From Stenotrophomonas indicatrix (lineage in GTDB: Bacteria; Pseudomonadota; Gammaproteobacteria; Xanthomonadales; Xanthomonadaceae), in NCBI RefSeq assembly GCF_002750975.1, contig NZ_PEJS01000001.1, positions 62,001-126,000 of the forward strand: a DNA stretch of 64,000 bases. Reading direction: 5' to 3'. Shown one piece after another: positions 15,627 to 24,255 of this stretch; positions within the stretch are counted from its first letter, which is position 1; every line of letters starts with the position of its first letter. The translations under genes were made by a program, and so were the position numbers. A model generated the notes under the pieces. It searched no databases. It was given only the letters and a program-made list of their open reading frames with translations, and had not been told where the DNA came from.

Positions 15627-16250
15627 ATGCGACACCTACTGAGACCATGGATGGTACTGCTGCCCCTGCTTATGGGCGGCTGTGGCACCCAGGCACCCCA
15701 GATGTATGGCGATGGTTTCCCCGTCGCCAAGCCGATGGACCTTGTCCACGCAGGTGCAACGGTAGAGGCGCGTTTTGAACTGCCGCCGCCTTGGGAGAAG
15801 GATCCCAAACCTCGCACCTTCCTCATCGGCTTCCGTACCGGTGGGCCTGCCAAGCGCCCGGACATGAAACCGGGAGATGTCGACTTTCTTGAAGACGCCC
15901 GGATTCCCTTGAAGGTGCAGCTGTGGAAGCTGGATGGCGGCACCGAAACGCCCATCGCGCTACATGCATTGAATCGCGATCTGCCTGGCGTCTGGCAGGG
16001 CAGCCGATATCAACCGGCCAAGGGCGATGTATTCGAATACAGGAATGCCGTCGGCGCGGATTCGAACAGTCTGGTCAATGCAGGAAAGTACGACATGTCA
16101 CTGGCCTACAGGGAGTACGAGGTGGCCCGTGCCGATTCTGGAAATCTGACAGCCGGGAAGTACCGGCTGAAAGTGACCAACCTTCAGGGCAACCCAGAAG
16201 TTGCACATCTCAACATCGAGCTTCTCGTCGCCAACTACAACGTGAAATAA
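15627..16250 (+). CDS. Lipoprotein, probable immunity protein of a T4SS effector (X-Tfi)
   Basis: The 207-residue product has a signal peptide and lipobox (LMGGC, Cys19) followed by a beta-rich domain. Xanthomonadales T4SS killing systems pair each effector with an adjacent lipoprotein that neutralises it in the periplasm. This gene is 4 bp upstream of such an effector. Its sequence pattern (a beta-strand VEARFELP, an IGFR strand, an LVQLWKL-type strand and an AGKYDMSLAY...AGKYRLKV pair) recurs in the lipoproteins at 20531 and 23640, so the three look homologous. Start ATG 15627 follows GAGGAACGG at 15617. Confidence 0.75.
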   Translation: MRHLLRPWMVLLPLLMGGCGTQAPQMYGDGFPVAKPMDLVHAGATVEARFELPPPWEKDPKPRTFLIGFRTGGPAKRPDMKPGDVDFLEDARIPLKVQLWKLDGGTETPIALHALNRDLPGVWQGSRYQPAKGDVFEYRNAVGADSNSLVNAGKYDMSLAYREYEVARADSGNLTAGKYRLKVTNLQGNPEVAHLNIELLVANYNVK

Positions 16251-16254
16251 GACT

Positions 16255-17226
16255 ATGGACAGTCAATCGAACAGCGCCGCACCCCAAGACGTCAAGAAAG
16301 GACCTTACACCGTCACGGTCTACCTCGCTGCGCCGGGCACACCTGTCGCAGGCAAGGATGGCACGACCCACTCATCTTCAGCAGGCCATGCCTACTTCAT
16401 GGTTGCCGATGGAGACAAGAAAGACGGGTATGGGTTCTCACCGATAAAAACGGGGATCACCGGGCCTGGGCACGTGGTCAAGGGCGAATTCGAGACCTAC
16501 CAGAACCCTCGGTTTTCCTACACGCTCGAGATCACCAAGGATCAGTACGACAAATTGAAGGCGTACGGCGAGGCTGGCGTCAATCGCGATCAGGATCGTT
16601 TCAATCTCTACTACAACGGTTTGTCGAATAGCTGCGTCGATTACGTATGGACAGGCCTTGGCCAGGCCGGTCTGCGACCTAAGCTCGAAAAGCCCGATCC
16701 CGGCTTCGAAGGGACGATGAAGGTGCTTCCGAACATCGATGCGCTGAAAAGCATTCCCAAGCCGTTCCCCGACAGCAAGCTCAATTCCACACACGAGAAT
16801 CCGCTTCCCAAGAAGCAGAGCACGTTGCAGAAGCTCTTGACCGAAGTGGAGGGCGAACTACCGCCGCGCGAGCGATTGGCTGCACTGTCGCCGGAGTCGC
16901 AGCAACTGTTTGATCGCATGCGATCGGACTTGCCTGAGAAGGTGAGCGATGCGCAGGTGATGTCAGCGATGGTTGCTGCGCGGGAGAACGGCATTCACCA
17001 GCCGCAACAACTGCGCGATGTGGTGCTGCAGGAAGAGAAAATCTTCGTGATGGGCACGACGCCTGGCTTCAGGGCCATGGTGGATCTGAACCAGTCTCAA
17101 CAAAGCCTTGAGGAGGGGTTGGCCCGTAGTCAGCAGATCGACACGCGAGTGTCCGAGCAGGCCCGGCAAGAAACGCAGCAGCGTGAGGCGGCGGCGCAGA
17201 CGGCTGGCGGCATGCAGATGGGCTAG
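16255..17226 (+). CDS. XVIPCD-type T4SS effector, His...Cys hydrolase-like
   Basis: The 323-residue protein has an N-terminal domain with VYLAAPGTP (about 22-30), GHAYF (His45), YTLEITKDQY and SCVDYVW (Cys127), then an IPKPFPDSKLN linker and a C-terminal region (about 215-300) that looks like a diverged XVIPCD, the signal read by VirD4 of the Xanthomonadales T4SS, ending in a Gln/Ala-rich tail. The His-before-Cys order fits circularly permuted NlpC/P60 (papain-like) hydrolases such as peptidoglycan amidases; this is inferred from motif order only. It would be injected into rival bacteria. The lipoprotein 4 bp upstream is the probable immunity protein. Confidence 0.75.
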   Translation: MDSQSNSAAPQDVKKGPYTVTVYLAAPGTPVAGKDGTTHSSSAGHAYFMVADGDKKDGYGFSPIKTGITGPGHVVKGEFETYQNPRFSYTLEITKDQYDKLKAYGEAGVNRDQDRFNLYYNGLSNSCVDYVWTGLGQAGLRPKLEKPDPGFEGTMKVLPNIDALKSIPKPFPDSKLNSTHENPLPKKQSTLQKLLTEVEGELPPRERLAALSPESQQLFDRMRSDLPEKVSDAQVMSAMVAARENGIHQPQQLRDVVLQEEKIFVMGTTPGFRAMVDLNQSQQSLEEGLARSQQIDTRVSEQARQETQQREAAAQTAGGMQMG

Positions 17227-17262
17227 TGCCGGCACACAGAGGCATTCAGAGACAAGCGCGGG

Positions 17263-18684
17263 CTACATCGACGGCGCCGAAGCCCGCTGCTGCTCCTGCG
17301 CACGCTGCATCTCTGTCGCCTGCTCATGCGCCTGGCGCTGACCAATCGCCTCAACCTGGTTCAAGCTCTCCTGCACGGGCCGCTGCGCGGCTTCCGCCGT
17401 CGCTATATGCGTGCGCAGTGCCGCCGGATCGGACATCTCACCCTGCACGACAAAGATGTTCTGCGCTGCCGGCGAGTTCGCCGTCTGTCTGCTCAACACC
17501 ACATGATCGGCCCGGGTGATGCCTGCACCCTTGGCGCTTGCCAGCAGACTGGCGGACATGCGCTCGCTGGTCTCGTCAAAGGCGCGGCCGTTTGCTTTGT
17601 CCAGAGCCTCTACCTTGCCGCGGATCTGTTCCAGCAGAGCTTGATCGGCAGGATTGAGCGTGTGGGCCGGCGACGACTGCGTACCTGCAACGCCCTGCGC
17701 CGGTGGGGGCGTGGTAAGTGCACTACCCGTGTTCTTCAGTTCAACCCAGCCCAGCCCGTCCTTTCCAAAGTCGCCAATCGGAAGGACTTTGGCGCCGCCA
17801 AGGTTGAGGCCATTGCGCTCAAGCTGTTGGGGGTTCAAGCCCAGCTCGTGAAGATCGATGCGGATGGAAGGTGGTTGGCGGCCCTCTGCCAGGAAGGCGT
17901 GACTCGCCCCGATCACAGATAGCGGGTAGGTGCCGTAGTAGTTCCGATAGTCCGAATCGCCATGCCTTCCCAGCGTGCCGCTGCCATCGTAGAAGCACTG
18001 CTCGACGGCCTTCGTCAGTTGCACACCATCCTTGTTGGGGCGATGGGCGAGTGCTTCATACGAGATCCCTTCTGCAAGCCTCCCGTCGTCGGCGGCGCAG
18101 CGTGATCCAGAGCGATCCGCAAGCAGTGCCTCAAGCGCAGCCTCATCCAACGTCGGGTTCAAGTTTCTCAGACGACTGTCCAGCGCGCGCAGGCCGGAAA
18201 CCTCTGCCAGCGCCTCGTCCTGGCGGCCCTTGTCGAGATACTTCTTCACTGGATCGGTCAGGTTGACGGTGCCTGATCGAGAGGCGTGGGCAGCATCAAG
18301 CTCTGTAGCGTAGGAGCCCTTGAATTCCTCGAGTGCTGCTCCGCGTTCCTTTGCGAGGATGCCATGCATGGCCTCGTGCCCGAGTACTTCGGTCAGACGT
18401 TCTTCAAGTTCGACACCTAACGAATTCTTGAAATTCGACGCGCTGATGAAGATGGTCGGAGGACTTCCCGGGCTTGCGTCTTGGAAGTGACCTCCGTTGT
18501 GGTGGCCATAGGACACGGAGATCCGGCCGACCTGACCATCCTTGGCCGCGTTTGCCAAAAGATGGTTGAGATAGGGCGAATCGGCGATGGTGCGGCGAAT
18601 TGCTTCCTCTGCGCCTTCTGGCAGCCGCTTGTCAGCTTTCAAATCGCTCAGCAGCGGTTCGATACTTGCTTCGATTCCTTTCAC
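17263..18684 (-). CDS. XVIPCD-type T4SS effector with an HExxH zinc site
   Basis: The 473-residue protein has an N-terminal metallopeptidase-like region with EVLGHEAMHGIL (HEAMH at 103-107) and a downstream ELDAA segment whose Glu128 may be the third ligand. A middle region lacks recognised motifs. A classical XVIPCD (about residues 345-440) carries ALDKANGRAFDETSERM, ITRADHVVLS and NIFVVQGEM, followed by a Gln-rich tail. The target is unknown; peptidoglycan or protein cleavage in rivals is possible. Start GTG at 18684 has a strong AGGAGG site that lies inside the upstream lipoprotein gene, and its GTGA overlaps that gene's stop. Confidence 0.8.
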   Translation of the reverse strand: MKGIEASIEPLLSDLKADKRLPEGAEEAIRRTIADSPYLNHLLANAAKDGQVGRISVSYGHHNGGHFQDASPGSPPTIFISASNFKNSLGVELEERLTEVLGHEAMHGILAKERGAALEEFKGSYATELDAAHASRSGTVNLTDPVKKYLDKGRQDEALAEVSGLRALDSRLRNLNPTLDEAALEALLADRSGSRCAADDGRLAEGISYEALAHRPNKDGVQLTKAVEQCFYDGSGTLGRHGDSDYRNYYGTYPLSVIGASHAFLAEGRQPPSIRIDLHELGLNPQQLERNGLNLGGAKVLPIGDFGKDGLGWVELKNTGSALTTPPPAQGVAGTQSSPAHTLNPADQALLEQIRGKVEALDKANGRAFDETSERMSASLLASAKGAGITRADHVVLSRQTANSPAAQNIFVVQGEMSDPAALRTHIATAEAAQRPVQESLNQVEAIGQRQAHEQATEMQRAQEQQRASAPSM

Positions 18685-19319
18685 ATGTCACCTCCTGAAA
18701 ACCTGATCTCATACACACACGTTCGGAGTCCGGCACTGTCATTGATGCGGTATGTCAGAAGGCTGGTACTCATGCCTTTCTTGCCCGCGCCGATAGGACG
18801 CCAAAAATGCCTGATTCCGCCTCTCTTGAACGGCGATTCCCCAAGGCCCCTGTAGCCCAATCGTTTCAAGGCCTGCTCCGCGCTATCCGCATCCCAATAG
18901 CAAACGTCGCCAGGAGCTTCGGTTACTGAAGGTTTCCCAAGCTGGTAGAAGGCGACGGAATGCCGGGGGTAGTCACGCGGAGATTCAACAGAGAAGTATG
19001 AGGCTGCGTAATTGAAGCCTTCTGTTATCACCAGGTCTTTGGCGACGCTCCTGATGCTGACCTTCTCGTCCGGCACCAGGGATACACCGATTGCTGCGCC
19101 GAACTTCTCAGGGCTGATGTCAGCTCGCGACTTGAGCGAATCGGCGTAGGCGAGGAGTCTCCTCTGAAGCTCCGACATTGAGATATCGGCGGGGCGGCTC
19201 GCCGAAGCAGAGGGACGGGTCTCGCCAGCAGGCGTGTCTGATACGGGCGCGCATGCCGAGGATAGAGTGATCAATGCCAATGGCCCGACGGCTACCCCGG
19301 CTCGGGCCAGATACGACAT
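18681..19319 (-). CDS. Lipoprotein, probable immunity partner of the HExxH effector
   Basis: The 212-residue product has a hydrophobic signal segment and a lipobox (TLSSAC, Cys23), then a periplasmic domain of about 185 residues with two late Cys residues (in DVCYWDAD and LRTCVYEI) that may form a disulphide. It is unlike the other three immunity candidates, as expected for a partner of a different toxin. Its stop overlaps the effector's GTG start by 4 nt, the tight immunity-then-toxin order used throughout this locus. Start ATG 19319 is chosen for the signal peptide; the open frame extends much further upstream without features. Confidence 0.75.
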   Translation of the reverse strand: MSYLARAGVAVGPLALITLSSACAPVSDTPAGETRPSASASRPADISMSELQRRLLAYADSLKSRADISPEKFGAAIGVSLVPDEKVSIRSVAKDLVITEGFNYAASYFSVESPRDYPRHSVAFYQLGKPSVTEAPGDVCYWDADSAEQALKRLGYRGLGESPFKRGGIRHFWRPIGAGKKGMSTSLLTYRINDSAGLRTCVYEIRFSGGDM

Positions 19320-19604
19320 TAAACGCAGTCGGAGCGACCGATCCAGTGAGATAGGGGCCGGGCGCAATCGAGCCGAAGCGCCAGAGGTTGGGGTACCCAT
19401 CAGCAAATCCATTGCAGCGTTCCAGCCACTATACGGCGGCATCCCAACCCACTCCACCTGCGAGCTTCCGGGGCGCTGGTACTGCACGCTGGTTCACACA
19501 TTCAGCAAGCCACCGCCACCCCGGCCCGGGCTGTCCACCTGCCCGCGAACCCACCTATGCGATCATCCGGCCAGGACCGCAGTACCCAACAAGGCTGAGC
19601 AGGC

Positions 19605-20531
19605 ATGGAGCAAGCAACACGCTACACGGTAACCCTCTTTCTGGCCGCGCCCGGCACCCCGCTGAACAGCGGCGGCAGCTCGCCGCGCGGCCACATGTAT
19701 TTCCGGACCGCCGCCGGCGAGGAAGCACACAGCTACGGCTTCGCACCGCCGCGCCTGCCGACCGATGAGGCCGCTGCCGGTGTGCAGTACGCCGAGGTCG
19801 TACACGACGACGCCGACGAGCACCGCGACCCGTACTACAGCCGCACCCTTGAGATCAGCGAGGAGCACTACGGCTGCCTGCGCGATTTCGCCGAGGAGCC
19901 GGCCGAGTTCGGCTTCGATGTCGATCGCCCGGCCACCATCAACCGCTGCAGCGATTTCGTCTGGGCCGCGCTGCACTATGCTGGCCTGCATTCGCAGCCA
20001 GCACCGCTGGACGGCGGCAGCAACCTGGGCGAGTTTGCGGTGCTGTTCAACCTGCCGGAAATCCAGTGCATTGCGGCGCCATTCCCGGCCAGCGAGCTGA
20101 ATGGCGAACAGCACCACCCGATGCCCGAACGCGAGGCCGAGCTGCACCGCGAAGGCGGTCGCCCGAGCGACGAGCCGCCGCCCAGCCCGATGGAAGTGGC
20201 CGGCACGCTGCTGGACCCCTCGCACCCGGATCACCGGCTGTTCGCGCAGCTGATCCAGAAGGTGGCCGAGCTGGACGCCGCACACGGGCGCACCTTCGAC
20301 GACACCAGCCAGCGCATCAGCGCCAGCCTGCTGGTGTTGGCCAAGCAGAACAACCTCTCCCGCGTGGACCACGTGCTGCTCAGCCGGCCTACCAAGAGCA
20401 GCCACGAGGCCGAGAGCATCTTCATCGTGCAGGGCGACCGCGATGATCCGGGGCATCGCCGCGCGAGCATCGCTACCGAGGTGGCGGCACAGACCGATGT
20501 GGCGGATTCGCTGCGGTTGAAGGAGCAGTGA
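19605..20531 (+). CDS. XVIPCD-type T4SS effector, His...Cys hydrolase-like
   Basis: The 308-residue protein starts MEQATRYTVTLFLAAPGTP. The catalytic-type motifs are GHMYF (His30), YSRTLEISEEHY and NRCSDFVWAALHYAG (Cys115). A linker with PFPASELN follows, then a well-conserved XVIPCD (about 205-300: ELDAAHGRTFDDTSQRI, LSRVDHVLLS, SIFIVQGDR). It is the shortest of the four related effectors and lacks a Gln-rich tail. Unlike the others it has no lipoprotein gene directly upstream on its strand; the lipoprotein at 20531 overlaps its stop codon and is the only candidate protector. GC content is higher than in its paralogues. Confidence 0.8.
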   Translation: MEQATRYTVTLFLAAPGTPLNSGGSSPRGHMYFRTAAGEEAHSYGFAPPRLPTDEAAAGVQYAEVVHDDADEHRDPYYSRTLEISEEHYGCLRDFAEEPAEFGFDVDRPATINRCSDFVWAALHYAGLHSQPAPLDGGSNLGEFAVLFNLPEIQCIAAPFPASELNGEQHHPMPEREAELHREGGRPSDEPPPSPMEVAGTLLDPSHPDHRLFAQLIQKVAELDAAHGRTFDDTSQRISASLLVLAKQNNLSRVDHVLLSRPTKSSHEAESIFIVQGDRDDPGHRRASIATEVAAQTDVADSLRLKEQ

Positions 20532-21157
20532 TGCCGGCGGTGCGTGCGGTTGTTGCGTCGGTGGTACTCGCCTTGCTGGTGGGCTGCGGCAGTACTTCGT
20601 CACCTGAAGCCCCGAAGCTGTTGACCCGGGCGGAGGCTGATGCACGGACCGTGGTGCCGTTCACGCGAGACGTGCGGTTGGACAAGGCGAGGCGTATCGT
20701 GGACGTGACCTTTGACTTGCCGCCTGCAGTACCTCCCGCGATTCCAAGTCTGAAGATCGGGTTCCGCCTGCAAGCACAGGAGGTCAAGCCGCTGCTTGCC
20801 GAGGCCGAGCGGATAAGGGACGTCGGTGTCCCCGCGCGCGTTCGTCTGGAGCGCCTGGACGGCGACCACCCTACATCGGTGCGACTGATGACCACGGCCC
20901 CGGGAGGCCGCAGCATGGAGCCTCTTCCGCCTGACGGCCACGTCGGCAAGTTGGTTCAGGGGAAAGTTGAAAGCGGGATGCTGATTGAGGCTGGACTGTA
21001 CTCGCAGGATGTTTCCTACCACATGCTGCAACTGGCCGATGCGGGCCTGCTGGATGCCGGCAGATACCATTTGACCGTGGACCTGCTGGAGGATCGACCC
21101 CAGCTCAATGACATATCGGCCGAGCTTATTGTCGGCTTCCAACTACTGGGAAAATGA
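20531..21157 (+). CDS. Lipoprotein, probable T4SS-effector immunity protein
   Basis: The 208-residue product has a signal peptide and lipobox (LLVGC, Cys19), then a beta-rich domain sharing its strand pattern with the lipoproteins at 15627 and 23640 (VDVTFDLP, IGFRLQ, VRLERLDG, AGLYSQDVSY, AGRYHLTVDL). ATG 20531 overlaps the preceding effector's stop (TGATG) and has AGGAG at 20521; the next effector begins 3 bp after its stop. It is therefore sandwiched between two effectors and could protect against either or both. By the upstream-immunity rule of this locus its natural partner is the downstream one. Confidence 0.75.
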   Translation: MPAVRAVVASVVLALLVGCGSTSSPEAPKLLTRAEADARTVVPFTRDVRLDKARRIVDVTFDLPPAVPPAIPSLKIGFRLQAQEVKPLLAEAERIRDVGVPARVRLERLDGDHPTSVRLMTTAPGGRSMEPLPPDGHVGKLVQGKVESGMLIEAGLYSQDVSYHMLQLADAGLLDAGRYHLTVDLLEDRPQLNDISAELIVGFQLLGK

Positions 21158-21160
21158 GAG

Positions 21161-22168
21161 ATGCAGAAGGACACTGCAGAGCGTTTCACCGTCACGATCC
21201 ATGTGGCTGCTCCGGGAACGCCTCGCTGGGGCGAAAGGGATTCCGTGCCAGTACGGCTCGAGAACTCGTCCGTGGGGCACATGTTCCTCACGATCGATGA
21301 TGGCAGCGGACGCGATCCAAAAAGTTACGGATATACGCGCGCGCCCACGCCAACCAACCCGGACGCAGGTGAAGTTGATACCTACGACAATCTGGTCTAT
21401 AGAAATCCGCGCTACGAGCGCACGATCGAAATCAGCAGGGAACAGTACGACAAGATCATGGAGTTCGCTGAAGCCCCGGAAAAGCACGGCTTCGACAAGA
21501 ACAACTACAACCTGGTCACCAATGCCTGCACCGACTTCGCCTGGGGTGCGTTGAACCACGCTGGTCTGCGCCCGGTAGGACTGGCCGGTGAGATCAGGAA
21601 CTACGAAGGCTCGATCAAGGTGTTGGACAACATACCCGCGATCAACGCTATCCCACAGCAGGTCAAGGACAGCGAGCTGGACAAGGTGAAGTGGAATGAC
21701 ATGCCGACGCAGACCTTCGGTCAGTGGTGGATTTCGCAGAATGGCGAGCGGACGCAGGATGCCCATCCCTTGAGCGGAACCCCCGCCGATCCATCCCACG
21801 CCGATCACACTCGCCTCAATCAGCTTCACCAGCAGGTGGCCGACCTCGGAGCCTTCGGCGCCCAGAACGGCAACGTCAGCGCCAGCCTCCTGGCACTCTC
21901 CAAGGAGCAGCAGTTCACGCGCGTAGACGATGTGCTGCTCGGCGAGCGCCGTGGCGATGCCGCCCCCAACCTCTTCATCGTGCAGGGCGACCGCAGCGAC
22001 CCGGCGCATCAGCGCGCCAGTCTGCCGGCAGACGTCGCCGCGCAGACGCCGGTGGCCGCCTCGTTCGAGCGCATCGAGCAACTGGCGCAGGCACAGCCGC
22101 AGCGCGATGCCCAGCGTCAACAGGAAGAGCAGCAGCTGGCCCAGGCGCACGCCCCGCGCATGGTCTAG
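21161..22168 (+). CDS. XVIPCD-type T4SS effector, His...Cys hydrolase-like
   Basis: The 335-residue protein has IHVAAPGTP, GHMFL (His40), YERTIEISREQYDK and NACTDFAWGALNHAG (Cys123) in its N-terminal domain. A linker follows with INAIPQQVKDSELD, then an XVIPCD (about 215-310) with FTRVDDVLLGER and NLFIVQGDR, and a long Gln-rich tail ending HAPRMV. Role and fold are inferred as for its paralogues at 16255, 19605 and 24256. It is 3 bp downstream of a lipoprotein gene. A GC-rich hairpin follows the stop. Confidence 0.8.
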   Translation: MQKDTAERFTVTIHVAAPGTPRWGERDSVPVRLENSSVGHMFLTIDDGSGRDPKSYGYTRAPTPTNPDAGEVDTYDNLVYRNPRYERTIEISREQYDKIMEFAEAPEKHGFDKNNYNLVTNACTDFAWGALNHAGLRPVGLAGEIRNYEGSIKVLDNIPAINAIPQQVKDSELDKVKWNDMPTQTFGQWWISQNGERTQDAHPLSGTPADPSHADHTRLNQLHQQVADLGAFGAQNGNVSASLLALSKEQQFTRVDDVLLGERRGDAAPNLFIVQGDRSDPAHQRASLPADVAAQTPVAASFERIEQLAQAQPQRDAQRQQEEQQLAQAHAPRMV

Positions 22169-22187
22169 GCGCCCAACACCGAACAGC

Positions 22188-22216
22188 GCGTCCGCCATGC
22201 ATCCGCAGGCGGACGC
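22188..22216. terminator. Hairpin after the effector gene
   Basis: GCGTCCGCC and GGCGGACGC pair perfectly around an 11-nt loop, 20 bp after the stop at 22168. There is no T-run, so terminator function is uncertain. Confidence 0.45.
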
Positions 22217-22347
22217 CACGGCCCCTACCTGCTACCATTCCCGCGCTACCCAGCCAGCCCACCCCGCGCAGACAGATGCAGGGCCGGGCCGTCGAAGAAC
22301 GGCCCCGCGAGCCAGGACACCCTCCGTGCCCATTGAAGGACGCTCGC

Positions 22348-23496
22348 ATGATCCGCAATTCCCTTTTCCGTTCGGCCGCACTGGCCGTCGCCGTGTCGCT
22401 GAGCCTCGGTGCTCCGACCGCCTTCGCCGCTGAAGCAGCCGCCGCCACCAGCCCCGCCACCGCCGTGCAGCGCCAGGCCATCGCGCAGGGCCTGTACGAG
22501 CTGGCTTACAGCCCCAAGCAGAACGCCGTGTTCGTTGCCTCGTCCGGTGGCTTCGGTGACAACGCCGGCCCGGCCCAGGTGCTGCGCCTGAACCCGACCA
22601 CGTTGGCCGTGGAAACCCGCATCCCGCTGGAGCGCAAGGCGTTCGGCGTGGTGCTGGATGACGCCCACAACCGCCTGTACGTGGGCAACACCGTGGACCT
22701 GTCGGTAACCGTGGTCGACACCGCACAGAACAAGGCCATCGGCACCGTGCAGCTGATGGAGAAGAAGACCGGCAAGGACGGCAAGGCCGCCTACACCCAC
22801 GACCTGCGCGAGCTGGTGGTCGACAGCGCCGCCAACCGCCTGTACGTGACCGGCCACAGCAGCCAGCCCGATGTGAGCAGCGTGCTGTTCGTGATCGATA
22901 CCAACACCCTGAAGGTGCTCAACACCATTCCGGGCCTGGGCAATGCCAAGGCGCCGGGCCTGGCGTTGGATGCCGCCAACAAGCGCGTGTACACCAGCAA
23001 TCTGCTCGCCGATCTGGTGGTGGTCGGCACCGACTCCAACAAGGTGGAGGCCCAGCACAAAATTGCCGCCGAGCAGCCGATGAACATCGCGCTGGACCCA
23101 GCCGGCAAGCGCCTGTTCGTGACCGACCAGGGCTCGGAAATGCTGCGGGGTTACCAGGCCAAGAGCAGCGGGCTGGTCAGCAAGCACCCGGGCCAGCGCG
23201 TGCTGGTGCTCGACCGCAGCAATGGCAAGGAACTGGCCAGCATCCCGACCGACGCCGGCCCGCTGGGCATCCTGCTGGATGCACCGCGCAAGCGCCTGTA
23301 CGTGACCAACCGCGAAGCCGGGACGGTGACCGCGTACAACAGCGACAGCTACCAGAAGGTGGCGACCTACGCCGTGCCGACGCACCCGAACAGCCTGGCG
23401 CTGGATGCGAAGAACAACGTGCTGTACGTGAGCATCAAGAACGGCGAGAAGGATGCCAAGGGCTCGGACGAGAGCGTGGCGCGGATCCAGCTGTAA
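22348..23496 (+). CDS. Periplasmic YncE-like beta-propeller protein
   Basis: The 382-residue product has a signal peptide cleaved after AFA (about residue 27) and repeated propeller blades of the YVTN/YncE type, each with an NRLYV or KRLYV strand (for example HNRLYVGN, ANRLYVTG, NKRVYTSN, RKRLYVTN, NNVLYVSI). YncE-like proteins are soluble periplasmic seven-bladed propellers, some DNA-binding or iron-regulated, with no known catalysis. It interrupts the effector array but has core-genome composition and no XVIPCD, so it is probably a resident gene flanked by effector cassettes. It is followed by a strong terminator. Confidence 0.85.
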   Translation: MIRNSLFRSAALAVAVSLSLGAPTAFAAEAAAATSPATAVQRQAIAQGLYELAYSPKQNAVFVASSGGFGDNAGPAQVLRLNPTTLAVETRIPLERKAFGVVLDDAHNRLYVGNTVDLSVTVVDTAQNKAIGTVQLMEKKTGKDGKAAYTHDLRELVVDSAANRLYVTGHSSQPDVSSVLFVIDTNTLKVLNTIPGLGNAKAPGLALDAANKRVYTSNLLADLVVVGTDSNKVEAQHKIAAEQPMNIALDPAGKRLFVTDQGSEMLRGYQAKSSGLVSKHPGQRVLVLDRSNGKELASIPTDAGPLGILLDAPRKRLYVTNREAGTVTAYNSDSYQKVATYAVPTHPNSLALDAKNNVLYVSIKNGEKDAKGSDESVARIQL

Positions 23497-23539
23497 GGGA
23501 TGGTGCCGGGTCATGCCCGGCAGCTGGCTGCTGGAAAGG

Positions 23540-23565
23540 GGCAGGGCTTTTTGCCCTGCCTTTTT
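23540..23565 (+). terminator. Rho-independent terminator after the YncE-like gene
   Basis: GGCAGGGC and GCCCTGCC pair around a TTTTT-type loop and are followed by five T residues, 44 bp after the stop. Confidence 0.9.
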
Positions 23566-23639
23566 CTTTGCCCGGTTGCGGTCCCCACCGCCAACCCGCT
23601 AGGGTTGAAACCCATGGCAGGGAGCCAAAGGATCTGAAC

Positions 23640-24215
23640 ATGCTGGGTATCCACCGCTGGCTGCACGTCGGCCTGTTGATCATCTTGAGCACAGTGCTGG
23701 GTGCCTGTTCCAGCCGCATCCCGGAGCCACCCGAACCACTGGAACTGACGCAGCCGATTGCGGTGGATCAGCCCGGCCAGGAGGTGCGGTTCGAGTTCGA
23801 GACGAATGCGCGCAATTTCGATCCAGGCCGCACCTATGCGCTGGAGCTTGAGGTGCAGCGGCAAGGCGGGCGCGAGAACGGCGAACCGGACATGCGCAAG
23901 TTGAATCTTCCCTTTGAGGTGTCACTGCAGCGATGGGGCGCAGGTGCCTGGCAGGACGTTCCCACCCATGACAGCTACCAGGCACTCGCGCTCAACGCTG
24001 GGAAGCCGCTTCCTGCATGGCACGCATCCAATGCCTGGCGCTATGCAGCGTTGAGCGCGGGCAGCGGTGGCCAGTATCGATGGAGCATCGTTGCCCTGCC
24101 GTTGGATCTTGATGCCCGTTACCGGCTGGATGTGCGCACGGTTCAGCCCAGCGCCGAGTTGAAGCACTATTCGGCTCGTTTGAAGGTTCACGCCGCCCGC
24201 CCGGTTGGAAAGTAG
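23640..24215 (+). CDS. Lipoprotein, probable T4SS-effector immunity protein
   Basis: The 191-residue product has a signal peptide and lipobox (VLGAC, Cys23), then a beta-rich domain with VRFEFETN, YALELEVQRQ, FEVSLQRWG and YRLDVRTVQ strands, the same order as in the lipoproteins at 15627 and 20531. It lies 40 bp upstream of an effector gene on the same strand, again immunity first. Start ATG 23640 follows AAAGGATC at 23628. The periplasmic location fits protection against a peptidoglycan or lipid-directed toxin. Confidence 0.72.
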   Translation: MLGIHRWLHVGLLIILSTVLGACSSRIPEPPEPLELTQPIAVDQPGQEVRFEFETNARNFDPGRTYALELEVQRQGGRENGEPDMRKLNLPFEVSLQRWGAGAWQDVPTHDSYQALALNAGKPLPAWHASNAWRYAALSAGSGGQYRWSIVALPLDLDARYRLDVRTVQPSAELKHYSARLKVHAARPVGK

Positions 24216-24255
24216 TCAGCACCTCACCCTCGGAAGGAACTGAAGGAGCCACCTT

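Noticed and set aside
22246..23514. A 422-codon minus-strand frame opposite the YncE-like gene
   Set aside because: It mirrors the propeller repeats on the other strand and has no recognisable domain or ribosome site.
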